Shown here piece after piece: positions 34,590-45,945 of a DNA stretch of 64,000 nucleotides. The notes beneath the pieces are model-generated. The model worked only from the letters and a program-made list of their open reading frames with translations. It was not told where the DNA came from and made no database searches. Position 1 is the stretch's first letter. Each line of letters begins with the position of its first letter. The position numbers and the translations under genes are program-made. Source of the stretch: Gossypium raimondii. Taxonomy: Eukaryota > Streptophyta > Magnoliopsida > Malvales > Malvaceae. The stretch is taken from positions 47,435,218 through 47,499,217 of the forward strand of contig NC_068569.1 in NCBI RefSeq assembly GCF_025698545.1, given 5' to 3'.

Positions 34590-35130
34590 CTTAAGAAACG
34601 ACGCCATTTAAGGTAATTTTAATTCAAAGTTGCGGCGTTTTGCGGACAAACGCCGTTATTGCATCCACATTTGCGGCGTTTTAATAAAAAACGCCACTAA
34701 AATTTCAAGTACAGAAAGAAACGGTGCCGTTTTATTAAAATATAAGGTAATTTTCTGGCGTTTTCCCAAAAAACGCCACAAATAATTACCTGAATCGACG
34801 TTTTCAGAAACATTTATACATCCTTGTGGCGTTTTTAATAAAACGCCACTAAAAGATTCCATTCTTCCATTGAAACGGCGTCGTTTTGCCAAAGTTTAAA
34901 TATTATTTAAGGCGCTTTTCGGAAAAACGCCACAACTAAAATTTAATCCCTAAACTGAAACGACGCCGTATCAAAAAATGCAATAAATATTTGTGGCATT
35001 TTTTTACCAAAATGCCGGTAATGTCTACCTTTAGCTGCGTTTTTGCTTAAAACGCCACTAATAAATTTAAATTCTCCTATCGAAACGGTGCCGTTTTTGG
35101 AAATTTGAATATATAGTAAAAAACGCCGCT
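34590..35130. repeat. GCGGCGTTTT array (inner CACTA repeats)
   Basis: Repeated GGCGTTTT...AACGCCAC(T/A)A strings and CGACGCCGTTTT strings. They resemble the subterminal repeats at the element's right end, so this may be a rearranged terminus or a second CACTA remnant. Confidence 0.6.
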
Positions 35131-35585
35131 AAATCTCACATATTTTATTTATTTATTTATTGTATCTTTCATTTAAATTTTATGTAAATAATTATTAAAA
35201 TTTTAAGTAATATTTAAAAGTATTTGATAAATGTATAAATTTTAGTTTTTTATTTTATTTTTCTTATATTTTGGTCCTATCCAAATTAAATAATTAATTA
35301 AACTATATATATATATATCCATATCAAAAATATCAAATGGTTAGGGTTAAATGTTTTAAATATACAAGTATTAATTAATTGTATCATTTAACAAGTCTCA
35401 AATAAACCTTAAACCCTAAATTAACCAATCAATCTACATGCATAAAGTGATCATCTATCTATTATATATCTCTTAAATAATATAAACTATACTCATAATT
35501 TAAATATATTAAATTTATTATTATCTATTTTACAAATATATAAGAACATATTTAATATATAAATTAATAAAACTAATTAAGCTAA

Positions 35586-35684
35586 ACTTAAACCCTAAAC
35601 CCTAAAACCCTAAACCTTAAATCCTAAATCCCTAACACCTAAACCTTCTAACCCCTAAACTTTAAATCTCAAACCCTAAATCCA
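35586..35684 (+). repeat. Interstitial telomere-like CCCTAAA repeats
   Basis: AAACCCTAAACCCTAAAACCC and then a decaying run of ACCCTAAA variants. CCCTAAA is the plant telomere unit. Three clean units are followed by drifted ones. It lies inside the CACTA interior. Confidence 0.75.
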
Positions 35685-36194
35685 TACCCCCTACTCCTTA
35701 AAATACCATCCAAAAAACCCTAAATCTTTAATAATCATAAAATATAGTTAAAATCGATTAAACAATAATTAATAGTTAAAAATTTTGTATAAATTGGTGT
35801 TTTATATACTTTCTTTGATTTATTTAGTCGAACTATCAAAATTTATTATTCTTATAAAAATTATTCTATTTTTATTCTTTACAACACAACAATTTAAGTT
35901 TTATGATATTTTATTTTACTCATAATTTAATATATTTTTTCTAGTAAAGTAGTTTAAATAAATTGTGATTGAAAAATAATAATAAATAGTTAGGAGTTAG
36001 GACTTCTCTTTAATTATAAAAACATTTTGTATTAAACAATATTATTTGTTATCATTTAAATGTAAATTTGACCACTATATAATAAATACAACGAAATATT
36101 AATTTTTTCAAATGATAATAAAAAAAATAATTCAAACATTACTTGAGAATATATCAAAGAATGAGATAATTGGAATGGTTATTAGATTTTATTA

Positions 36195-36600
36195 TTATTA
36201 GCGGCGCTTTTTCAAAAACTCCACTAAAGGCCCGAACATTAGTGGCGCTACTTCAAAAACGACGTTAAAGGCCCAAGCATTAGCGGCGCTATTTCAAAAA
36301 CGCAGCTAAAGGCCCGAGCATTAGCGGCACTTTTTCAAAAATGCCGCTAAAGCCCCGAGCAGTAGCAACGCTTTTTCAAAAATGCCGTTAAACCCCAGAG
36401 CATTAGCGGCGCTTTTTTAAAAATGCTGCTAAAAGCCCAAAAACTCGTTGGTCTTAGGTTTTTTGCGGCGCTTTTCGAAAAAACGCCGTTAATTCTTATC
36501 TTTAGCGGCGTTTTTATATAAGCGTCACTAATGCTATTTTTAGTGGCGTTTTTTATCCAAACGCCGCTAAAAATGCCGCTAAAAGCCTATTTTGGTGTAG
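36195..36600. repeat. Right subterminal repeats of the CACTA
   Basis: About ten copies of (T)TAGCGGCGCTTTTTCAAAAA with intervening AACGCCGCTAAAGGCC, in alternating orientation, ending at the terminal GGTGTAGTG. Subterminal arrays like this bind the element's own transposase in CACTA families. Confidence 0.8.
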
Positions 36601-36605
36601 TGACA

Positions 36606-37375
36606 ATAGAATCACCAAACTAAAAGAGAAAAAAAAAAGAATTTCAAAAAACTAGAATAAATTGCTTGGATGTTTAAGTTCAAACTTGGGAATATATATA
36701 TATAAAGGCAAAAGCTGAAGCAAAAAGAAAAGAAAAAAGCCAATGTAACCTCCAGAGACTTACCCATTCTGTGACTTTGGCACTGGACGTTCCAAAAATG
36801 GGTACTATCGAGTCGGGTGAATTCAATAATAGATGCCTGGTGGCATTCCAGCTTTCCTTCTCCTTTCAGGACCTATCCGAAAGAGAATCTAGTACTAGCA
36901 TTTAGCAATCAGAATTAATATATAGTAAAGTAATTAAGTTGAAAAAAAGAACTTTGTAAATGAAGAAGAGACAGAAAACAACACACATAAAAAATGGACA
37001 AAGACTGATGATGTTTTGAAACCATCCAGAAAATAGAATAAGAAGAGAACAAATCCATCAACCACCTCTCTGAAAACTATCCATTTGCCAGTAGAGAAAC
37101 AAAAAACCAGCACCAGCAGAGGAACAAAGAACCAACAATGAGAGAAGAGATGAGAGCAAAGAACCAGCGTTGTGTGTGTTGCTAAAAAAGTAAAAGATCA
37201 GCCCAAAAGCACTTTTTGGCTGAAAAAGCTAAAAAATTCTGCTTTTTCATCTGCCCAAAAGCACTTCAAATAAGTTAGAAATTTGCTACCAAATGAAGTC
37301 TGTTCTGCATTGCTTTTCAGAGAAAAGCACTTTTCCTTATAAAAGCTCATCTCTTCAGCAATAAAGAACACAGCC
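36606..37375. other. Right part of the Harbinger element
   Basis: Mostly non-coding. The minus strand at about 36740-36900 has an ATGG|GTAAGT donor-like site, but no domain was recognised. The last ~170 bases (AAAAGCACTTTT repeats) form the subterminal region, mirroring AAAAGTACTTTTG at 28270. Confidence 0.5.
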
Positions 37376-37378
37376 TAA

Positions 37379-37900
37379 TTTCTTGTTGAAAACGAGTTTA
37401 GATATCTAAACAAGCATAAATAATGAAAGTCAGAACCTTAGCTAAAACGGCAAGGACAACATGTCAATTAAATCAACACTATTTACATCATGTCTCACCA
37501 CAACCTCTTTTATTTTCCATCATATTATTCAATTAATTTTAAAAATAATTATATTTTAATTTTAAAATTATAAAAAAATTATAATTATTATAATTTATAA
37601 TTATTAGTTAATAAAACTTTGACATGAATGAGTTATGTTAATTTTACTCTTTTCTTTTTAATTTTGCTAATTTTATTAATGTAAAATAGAATTATTCTTT
37701 GAATAGATTTCCAATTATCTCAATTATCGCTTAATTAATATTAAAATTATACACCAATTAAAATTTATAAATAAGTAAATTTAGTCTGCTTTTGTGGCAC
37801 ATCTTTGGTTCTTTTTCTTGTTTTTTTAGTCACTGGTGTTTGATCTAATATTCTGTTTCATTCTTATTGGGATTCACTTGTTCTAGGTGTTTGGATTTGT
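37379..37900. other. AT-rich spacer before the LINE
   Basis: No gene. The last ~100 bases, T-rich with GGATTTGTTTTTGAAGCC, may be the 5' untranslated region of the LINE. Confidence 0.4.
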
Positions 37901-37961
37901 TTTTGAAGCCTATGGAGAGAGGAATGGCAAATCTGAATATTTATGATGGTAAAGATGAGGC

Positions 37962-38250
37962 TTGGAGCCTCTGAGTGATGTGAATACTCAACGCTTGATG
38001 TATGAATTCTGTTTGGTAGGATTTTTTAACAGCAAGTATTGTCCATTTCCCAGCCATGAGAAATACGATCTCGAATTTATTGCACCCTCTTGGGGGGTTC
38101 AGATTACAAATCTAAGGGGGAAACGTTATATGTTTAAGTTTTATCATGAAATTGATGTGGAACGAGTGGTTAATGGAGCCCCGTGGATGTTTAATAACCA
38201 TCTCTTCATCGTTTACAAGAAAATGAGGATCCAATGTAGATCCCATTAGT
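37962..38250 (+). pseudogene. LINE ORF1 DUF4283 domain
   Basis: The 95-codon frame includes CLVGFFNSKYCPFPSHEK, then IAPSWGVQITNLRGKRYMFK and FYHEIDVERVVNGAPWMFNN. This is the DUF4283 RNA-binding-like domain that begins plant LINE ORF1. The frame breaks after VYKKM; the zinc-knuckle part continues in other frames. Confidence 0.8.
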
Positions 38251-39029
38251 TTACTCTTTCTTTTGGGTTCAAATCCATGATTCACCACCAGATTATTTTT
38301 TGGAGAATGTGGCAAAGTAGTTTGGGAATTTCATTAGAAATTTCATTGAGTATGATGCAAAGCAAGCGAGTAAAGTTTTTCAGAATTATTTGTGTATTTG
38401 AGTACAGTTGGATATTCGTAGACCATTGAAAAGGAGGAAAAATTTATGATTTATCAGTCTAAATTCTTTTATGCAAGTTTTTGTTATGAAAAACTCACTC
38501 TCTTTTGCTTTTTGTGCGACTATTTAGGCCCTGGTGACAGTTTTTGTCCTATTCGTTTGAATCAAGGTAGTAAGGAATTAGAGTGTGGATGGGATCTCTT
38601 GTTGAAGGCGCAACCGCAAAGGGCCACTACAATGACCAATATGTGGCTCTAAGAGGGAGGTGATTCAAAATTTTCAGGTGCAAATCAGGGGCAGCAAGCA
38701 ATTGAGAGGAATCTATAGGCTGAAAAAAGGTGAGAATCATGGCAAACCATAAATCCAATCTTGGGTTTTAATTTGGAGGGATCTTCAAATAAAAATGAGG
38801 TGGGAGTGGCGGGATCTTCAGGTGGGCCAGCCCGAGTTCAAATGGAACATGATTGGGAGGAAAGCCCATTAGAAAATATTAATGGGAAGAAAAGATCTCG
38901 TTTGGTTAGGTCGGGTTCCAATTTTTATAGAATTTATAATTTATTAGAATATAATGATGAGTGTGAAAGTTCTTGTTTCAAACATATATCGATGGTTGCT
39001 AGTAGACAAGCCGACCAGGAAGTAATGAA

Positions 39030-39518
39030 AATTTTGAGTTGAAACATTCATGGTTTAAGGAATCTACGGATAGTCCGAGAATTTAGCATGTCCTGAAATA
39101 GATTGTCCCCAAATTGTCTTCTTAATGAAGACGAAATTGAATGCTAAGAGGATGGAAAATGTTCAAGAAGGTGGGGTTTTCATAATGGTATTGATGTTCT
39201 CTCTAATGGGACAAGAGGAGGTTTATGTCTTGCTTGGATAGGTGATGTTACTATTCAACTTCGTAGCTTCTTGATAAATCATATTGATGTTGAGATTAGT
39301 GAGAAGGAGATAAGCAAAATGGCGTATAATTAGTTTTTACAATTCTCCAATTTCGCAGGATAAAATCAATACTTGGAACTTATTGAGAGGACTTGGTAGA
39401 AATCAAGATCTGGCTTGGATAGTGTATGGTGATTTTAACGAAATCTTGTATGCTAATAAAATAGTTGGGGGTGTGTCGAGGGATGAAAGACGGATGGAGA
39501 AATTTTTTAAGGTGTTAT
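39030..39518 (+). pseudogene. LINE ORF2 endonuclease, N-terminal part
   Basis: Opens with ILS(stop)NIHGLRN, where the family has WN(C/I)RGL; TGG has become TGA. It ends at YGDFNEILYANKIVGGVSRD and ERRMEKFFKVL, where the inserted element begins. Catalytic GDFNE kept, several stops before it. Confidence 0.7.
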
Positions 39519-41739
39519 TTTTGGGAAATGTGTCCATATTGTAGTAAACATGTAATTGTTTTCTATGTATTTGAACGATGAATAAATAAATTTCACATTT
39601 CACTATTATGCATTTTTATTTCTATCTTTCATATTTTTCATGCATAGCGAAATTGTGACAAGAAAATATTAGCTCATTGATTGTCTAAGTTTAAAATAAT
39701 GATAAGCGGCATTGTAAAAACATTTACATTACGAGAAAGACAACTTACTTTAGTAAATAATCTAAATGAGTCTGTAATCCGTAAAAGAATCAAAGCGAGC
39801 ATTTGATTCAAATACTGACAAGGATTATTATGTCGTCCACAATTTCAATTGAGGAGATGGTTAGTCTTGGCTATCAAAACAATTGACTCGACGAGTAAAG
39901 ACATAGATGTATTCATTAGCAGAATGATACATTGGATTGGACCTAAGATGAATTAATTCTAAATTCGTTTGTGAATTAATTCACTTGTGACATTCATGGT
40001 GTGGTTTACCTAAATCTGAGTTAGTCACTGACCATGCGTATGTAACTCATATGCTTTGATATAAGTGAAGACTTATGCTCTAAAGATGATCGAGCTTATA
40101 GTTGATATGTTGGGTACATAACTTGTGTATGGCATGACTTTACTAGCAACAGTGGAATTCATAGCTCAACTAAAGAGTTAATGATATCTTCTCATTAGCA
40201 TTATGTAAATTGATAAATATAAAACGTGGCCACAGGTTGCTTGTTCTCAAACGAGCATTTTATCATAGTTATTTGTTAATGGTGATCATATTGATAATTA
40301 AGAAGAGACAATGGTAACAATGAGATAAAATAGGATTGTACTAAGTGAACGAATTTAACTCAAATGAATCAAGGATATCATATGAGGTAACACACATGAT
40401 GAGGTCATTGGGCAAAGCAGTTGGATGAATTACTTTCGTAAAGAGTATACAATAAGGAGTTCAATCATGGTACTTCTTGTGGACTGATTCCATGATTAAG
40501 TAATTATGAATTATAGGAATGACGCTTCTAGACATAATTGTAATTACTAGAGCCTAATTGTATATGTTTGATTGGTCCCTCCATTGGCTTAACAAAAGCT
40601 CGATCAAACTGCATTTAAATTAGAAGTAAATTCTAAGGCTTTGGAAATAATTTAATTAAGTCGATTTATTCGATGTGAAATTAAATTAAGCAATCGTAAG
40701 AATTGTTCAACTAGAAAACTTGATTAAATAATTTTCTTAAAAAATTAAATTGGAAAATCTATGTGATTTTTGGGAAAATTAATTTTTATCAAGTAAAATT
40801 AAATTAATTAAAATTAATATGATATTTTTGAAAATTAATTTTCAAGTTAGACAATTGGTCCAATAGATAATTCAACTTGAAAATTAGACCTAAGATCGTA
40901 AATTAGGCTCGGTAGCCCAAAACTGAAACTAAGACCCAAAAATTGGTCGAACCAGCTTGGTATGTGCAATTGAGCCGATGGTCCAATCGATGGCTGGATT
41001 GGATCAGTCGGACCATCACTGGCCCGAACCAAACCGGTAGAAACTGAACCAGCTCAAGGTGTCGACGGCTGCGATGATGGCATTTTGATGGCCGAAAAAT
41101 GGTCGACGACGGTGGTTCTTCGGTGGTTGTGCAGTGGAAGAATTATACTCCTATTGGGACTCTACAAGAGAATTTGATTTCATATTAACTATTCCAAAAA
41201 TAATATTATTTTAATAAATTTAATATTAAATTAAATTTAATACTTATCTTAATAGTATTTTATTAATTTACTATTAAAGTTGTTATCTTAATATTAAAGT
41301 GATTAAGTTTAATTATAGTTGAACTTTCTAAACTCTCCTATATAAAGAGAGTCTTAGGTCATTATTTATATACACTTGAATTCAATAGAAAGTTGTAGAG
41401 AGAAAATTTTTTGAAAAAAATATTTTAGAAAATTTCTAGAGATATTTTTATTATTTACAATTTAACCCAAAAGTTTAGAGAAATTACGAAATCACCCCAC
41501 TAGTAATTTTTATAATTTTTTATTCGAAGCGAGCCCACACTCGACAGACGTGACCTTGAAGATAACGAAGAAGACTATTCAGTCGAAGTGTTCATCCTAG
41601 ACAAATCGAAAATGTAGAATTTTGATTAAGTGTTTATTACTTTAGATATCACATCCAAGTTCTTGTTTTGGAATTTAAAAAAACTCGATTTTTCCTAAAT
41701 TTATTTTCCCTTGCATTTTCCAAACCTGATTTTTCAATA
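39519..41739 (+). mobile_element. Solo-LTR-like insertion in the LINE
   Basis: The ends are TTTTGGGAAATG and TTTTTCAATA, flanked by a perfect GTTAT duplication (39514-39518, 41740-41744). Removing the insert and one GTTAT restores the LINE text ...EKFFKVLYDCQLNDIGF... exactly in frame. The terminal bases look like TGTTGGG...CAACA with one change at each end. A TATATAAAG box near 41340, near the 3' end, fits an LTR in plus orientation. At 2221 bp it has no readable protein, primer site or partner LTR. Confidence 0.65.
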
Positions 41740-41759
41740 GTTATATGATTGTCAATTAA

Positions 41760-43700
41760 ATGATATTGGGTTTTCGAGGCCTTGGTTTACATGGGAAAGA
41801 GGAAATTTGTCAAAAACAAACATTCATGAAAGACTTGATAGAGGGTGGCAAATTCTAATTGGATTGATCTTTTCCCGTAGTTCTCTTTACGTTATTTGGT
41901 GTATTTGGTATCAGATCATTGTCCTCTTTTTATTGTTACAAATAGGGAAAAGGTGAGGGAAGAAAAAAGAAGTTTTGGTTTGAGGCTTGGTGGATATTGG
42001 AAGAATCTTGTGAGCAAAGGGTGTGTATTTTGTGGGAGGAAAGTAGGGGAAATATTTTGGAGCAACTTGTTATCCTATGCAATGGTTTGAAGGATTGGTC
42101 TGAGAATATTAAAAAGAATACGATTGGTCTCTCAAGGCATATTTCGATGAGACTTGGAAGTTTTGAATAATTGTGACAATAATGAAGAGATTATTGCTGA
42201 AATGCTGGAGGCAAAACTTCATCTTAATATGGAAATGGATAAAGAAGAAATTTATTGGGAACAAAGAGAGAAGGTCAATTGGTTAAGGATGGGTGATCGA
42301 AACACGTCGTTTTTTCACAATTTTGTGTCCCAAAAGAAGCGAATGAATCGGATCTGTGTGTTGCGAACATGAATGGACATAATGTTTCGAATGAAAAGGA
42401 AATAGATGAGATTGCTAGAAACTATTTCATTGATCTCGTTTCCACTAGAGGGATCAGTGATCCGAATCATATTCTCATGAGGATTAATAGTTGCATTTCA
42501 GAGAAGATGAACCAGGTGTTAACTGCTGCATATTCGGAAGAGGAAATTGTTTCGGCAATAAAAGAGATGGGTCCTATTATATAGGCACTTTTTGTCTTTA
42601 AATCTTAAATAGAGGTTAGTCCTTGGAAGCATTGAATTGTACCCATATTGTGCTCATTCCTAAGGTGAGTCAACCTATTAATTTGATGAATTTTCGCCCT
42701 ATCCGTCTTTATAATGTTCTTTATAAAACAATTTCTAAGACTATTGCTAACAGCCTCCAAAAGGTTCTAGATTTTTGTATCGATGAAGCATAAAGTGATT
42801 TTGTGCCAGGGCATTTGATTACAGATAATGTTCTGATTGCATATGAAATACTCCATACTTTTAATAAAAAATAGGGAGGAAAGGTTTCATGGCGTTAAAA
42901 CTAAATATGACTAAGGTTTATGATAGAGTGTAGTTGGCCTTTCTTAGAAGTTTGATGCTTAAAATGGGGTTTGCTAGATATTGGGTGGACTTTAGGGATC
43001 CTTTGAGTCCCTATCTCTTTTTATTTTGTTGTGAAGGTCTATCATCACTTATGAGAATGGAAAAATAGGAAGGTTTATTACGGAAGGCTAAAGTTAGTTG
43101 AAGGGGACCTCTTATTTCACACTTGATGTTTGCAGATGACGCATTTTGTTTGTAGATGCAACAAAAGTTGGGGCACAAAACATTAAAAAGATTCTTAAAG
43201 AGTATGAGGATTGCTTAGGATAATGTGTGAATTTTGAAAAGTCCACAGTTTACTACAACACAAATGTTTCAAACCAAGACAAAATGTTAGTGTCCCAAAT
43301 TTTGAATGTACGAAGTTCATCAAATCTGGAAGAGAATTTGGGGTTGCCTAACATGGTTGGGAGGAGGAAAAAACAGGCATTTTAGGTTATCAAAGGCAGG
43401 ATGAGGAAGAAAATTAATAGCTGGAGCATAAAGCATTTGTCTCGAGGAGGGAATGAGGTGTTTATTAAATTTGTGTTGCAGGCTATTCCTACGTATTCCA
43501 TGGTATGTTTTTTACTTCCAAATTCATTTTGTGTGGAATCGGAGAGCATATGTGGCCCCTTTTGATGGTAGAAAAACCATGGAAAACACTAAATCCATTG
43601 GAGTGAATGGAGCTGAGCTAAAAGAAAATGGAGGAATGGGATTCTAAAATTTGGCAAAATTGAATTTAGCCTTACTTGCAAAATAGGAGTTGCGCTTAAT
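41760..43700 (+). pseudogene. LINE ORF2 rest of endonuclease, RT and tail
   Basis: Reads GFRG-type text FSRPWFTWERGNLSKTNIHE, then REKVNWLRMGDRNTSFFHNF, then MNFRPIRLYNVLYKTISK, MFADD (43130) and NEVFIKFVLQAIPTYSM. Motif A and much of the palm have decayed. The FADD box is kept but followed by a stop. Frames shift at least six times. Non-functional. Confidence 0.75.
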
Positions 43701-43740
43701 TAATTATCTAAATTCCTTGTTATTGCATGTTAAAAGCTAA

Positions 43741-45204
43741 TCGTTAAGTCTAATAGTCAACTTCAATTCTGAATTAGGTATTTTTTATATTTGTGAAAAT
43801 TATATTATTTTAAAGATCCTAAATAATTATTTATATACTATTAAAAATTTTATTTTTATAATATCTAGATTTTAAAAATTTTACCCGAGTAATATATAAT
43901 CTTTCATTAATTGATATAATTTTATTATACTTATAGTGTATGCTATCGAAGAGTAATAATAATATTGAAGTTCCTAATTAGCATTAAGTTTCGCTGAAGG
44001 ATAAAATCGTTGCATGATCACGATGATCACCACCATCATTATCTTTCATGGGGGAAGTTCGAAAATTATTTTAGGGGTTGAAATTAAATTTTAATTTTTA
44101 AAAAAATTAAATTAATTTTTTTTATCATTTTTAGGAGTTAAAATATAATTTTATGTTTATTAATTTAAAATTTTAAAATTTCTAAAGAGCTTAAATAATG
44201 ATTTTCCATTTTAAGAGGGGTCGGGTCTCTGCCAACTGCTAAATACGCCACTATTATTATTATTATTAAGTAATTTATGTGACTTTTAATGACATTACGT
44301 TTTATAGGGTTTCAAAATTGGTTTCTCTCGTGGAAATTTTTTTCATGGTCTGCTTGATGTTTATAAGAAACCCCCAAAATAGCAAACATACAACACGTGA
44401 AATCATTCTTATTATATGTCGGGTTACTGTTAAGGTCTGAAAGTCTGTTTAAAAAGGAAGAGTTTAAATAAAATTATAGGCTCGAAAATTTGGCTTAAAA
44501 AATAAGATCCTTTTTTTAAAACAAACCAAGCCTTGGGTATGATTTTTAGCTTAGGCCTAAGTCTGGTCGGACCCGAGTCAGCTTAAACTTTTTTGTTGTT
44601 GTTTTGCTACCATTTCGCTATTATATTATTGTTATTATTTAGATATTGTATAACTCTTATTTTATTGTTAATTTTGCTACTATTTTAAAGTACTTGCTAA
44701 GTTGCAACTATATTAGTGTTATTTAAGCATAAATTTTTTAATTTATTTTCAATTTTGGGAAACATGTTAATATTTTTAGTATATTTGATGTAGTATTTTT
44801 TAATTTTTATATAAAAATAATCTAAAAAAATTAATACGAGCAAGTCGAATTGGACTCAGATTTAATATTTTTAGTCTAGACTCAGATTTAATATTTTTAG
44901 TCTAGACTCAAATTTAGAAAAAGGTACTTAAAATTTTACATCGACCCATCTGGCTATGATTAGTGGTAATTATGAGTTTTGAGTTTTGTTGACTTTTGAT
45001 TTTATTTGTTTGATAATCATAAATTTTTACATTAGAGTTGGCGATGATGGATGCATTACAATATTCCATCGCATTGCATTCAATTTCCTCTTAATTGTTA
45101 ATAACGATTGTATTGTTATTTTAATTTGATGGATGGATGATTGCTTAATAAAGTGCTATTTTAATTTGAAAAAGTTTATTGTTCCTTTAATTTATATTAG
45201 TGAA
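43741..45204. other. AT-rich stretch with a small minisatellite
   Basis: No gene recognised. It contains 2.5 copies of a 26-bp unit (ACTCAGATTTAATATTTTTAG plus TCTAG) at 44853-44917, and an ATT trinucleotide run near 44250. Confidence 0.5.
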
Positions 45205-45233
45205 TGTAATAGCCCATTTTGCCCGGCCCAAGT

Positions 45234-45906
45234 ACAATTAATTTCAAGCTCAGTACACCAAACCATTAACCCAATACAGCCCAAAATTATTTCCGAAAAC
45301 CCTAGCCCTTTTGCCCAGTACACAAAGAACCCTCACCCACATCGCTCACAGACGTCACAAGACGTCTCTGTCATGGGTTGCACATGGGAGTACGCAACCA
45401 TGACAAACTTGTGCGATCCATCGTATTTGAGGGAGGTCATTTGGCCCAATCAAACTGGCCCGTTGCTTGGAGAGATTAAAAGTTCATCTCAAGAGCCTGG
45501 TAAATATGGAAAGTGATCTAAGAAGATATGATTATGTAATCTTAGAGTTCTGATTGTATACAGCTTTTAATTGTAGCCATTGATGTACTTTCATTTACAC
45601 CGTTGATTTTAGGGAGGCTCAACTATAAATAGAGACCTCTTTACTCATTGTAATTCATTCAGTTATCAATAATAATTTTGAAAGTATTCACTCAAACTTT
45701 TCTCTCAAGTGTTCTTACTTTTCCGTGGCTTTTGTTCATCTTTCAAAGTTCATTATTACTTTTTTCTTTTGATGTTCTTCGTGGAAGCCTTGAGGGAATT
45801 CTGTTGAATCCTTTATCGTTGTGAGTTAGGCTAACTTAGGCGTTTTTTAGCAAAGAAGCTGCCTAAGGCCGCACGGATCGCGTGGCAAAAATATAAGTCC
45901 GTGACA
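45234..45906 (+). repeat. 5' LTR of the chromovirus
   Basis: Matches 50431-51105 from ACAATTAATTTCAAGCTCAG to AAGTCCGTGACA. The TATA box is at 45624 (TATAAAT). The start is uncertain by a few bases: ACAA is also what the host Tat LTR would have at this point, and no canonical TG begins the LTR. Confidence 0.8.
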
Positions 45907-45908
45907 GT

Positions 45909-45920
45909 TGGTATCCGAGC
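45909..45920 (+). other. Primer-binding site (initiator-Met tRNA type)
   Basis: TGGTATCCGAGC, three bases after the LTR, differs by one base from TGGTATCAGAGC, the site complementary to the 3' end of initiator methionine tRNA used by many plant chromoviruses. Confidence 0.8.
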
Positions 45921-45945
45921 TAAGGTTCGAAGCCACCGTTGAAAG

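Larger units (their letters stand above)
29511..36602. mobile_element. CACTA (En/Spm) element, non-autonomous, inside the Harbinger element
   Basis: The left terminus CATTACACCAAAACAGG and the right terminus (reverse complement CACTACACCAAAATAGG) form a terminal inverted repeat that extends through TTTTAGC with three mismatches. ACA flanks both sides (29508-29510, 36603-36605), the 3-bp duplication typical of CACTA elements. Subterminal GCGGCGTTTTT...AACGCC repeats are dense at 36195-36600, with a second array at 34590-35130. No transposase domain (TNPD/TNPA) was found. Removing the nested LTR leaves about 4.1 kb. Confidence 0.85.
28203..37375 (-). mobile_element. PIF/Harbinger element, interrupted by a CACTA
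   Basis: Left end GGTCCAGTTCTTCATTAC and right end (reverse complement GGCTGTGTTCTTTATTGC) are inverted repeats. Both flanks carry TAA (28200-28202 and 37376-37378), the 3-bp TTA/TAA target of this superfamily. The transposase remnant at 28851-29197 lies on the minus strand. Removing the CACTA at 29511-36602 leaves about 2.1 kb, shorter than an autonomous element, so the N-terminal transposase part and the second (Myb-like) ORF appear lost or unrecognisable. Confidence 0.8.
37900..43740 (+). mobile_element. Decayed L1-type LINE, split by a solo-LTR-like insertion
   Basis: Domains run in the LINE order: ORF1 DUF4283 at 37960-38250 (NLRGKRYMFKFYHEIDVERV), ORF1 zinc knuckle at about 38440-38560 (FCFLC...H-like), ORF2 endonuclease from about 39030 (SWNIHGLRN, then GDFNEILYA near 39430), then past the insert FTWERGN...ERLDRG (41780-41850). 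The RT follows at about 42150-43400 (DRNTSFFHNF; FRPIRLYNVLYKTI; MFADD near 43130; GLPNMVGRRKK), with a tail at 43560-43690 (GGMGF*NLAKLNLALLAK). Stops and frameshifts are frequent. No 3' poly(A) or target duplication was assigned. Confidence 0.8.

Noticed and set aside
44440..44600. MITE with GGCTTAGGCCTAAG-like palindrome
   Set aside because: TTAGGCCTAAG is a short palindrome, but no terminal repeats or target duplication could be placed around it.
45133..45516. 127-codon plus-strand frame
   Set aside because: It crosses the junction of the Tat LTR and the chromovirus 5' LTR, and is non-coding LTR text.
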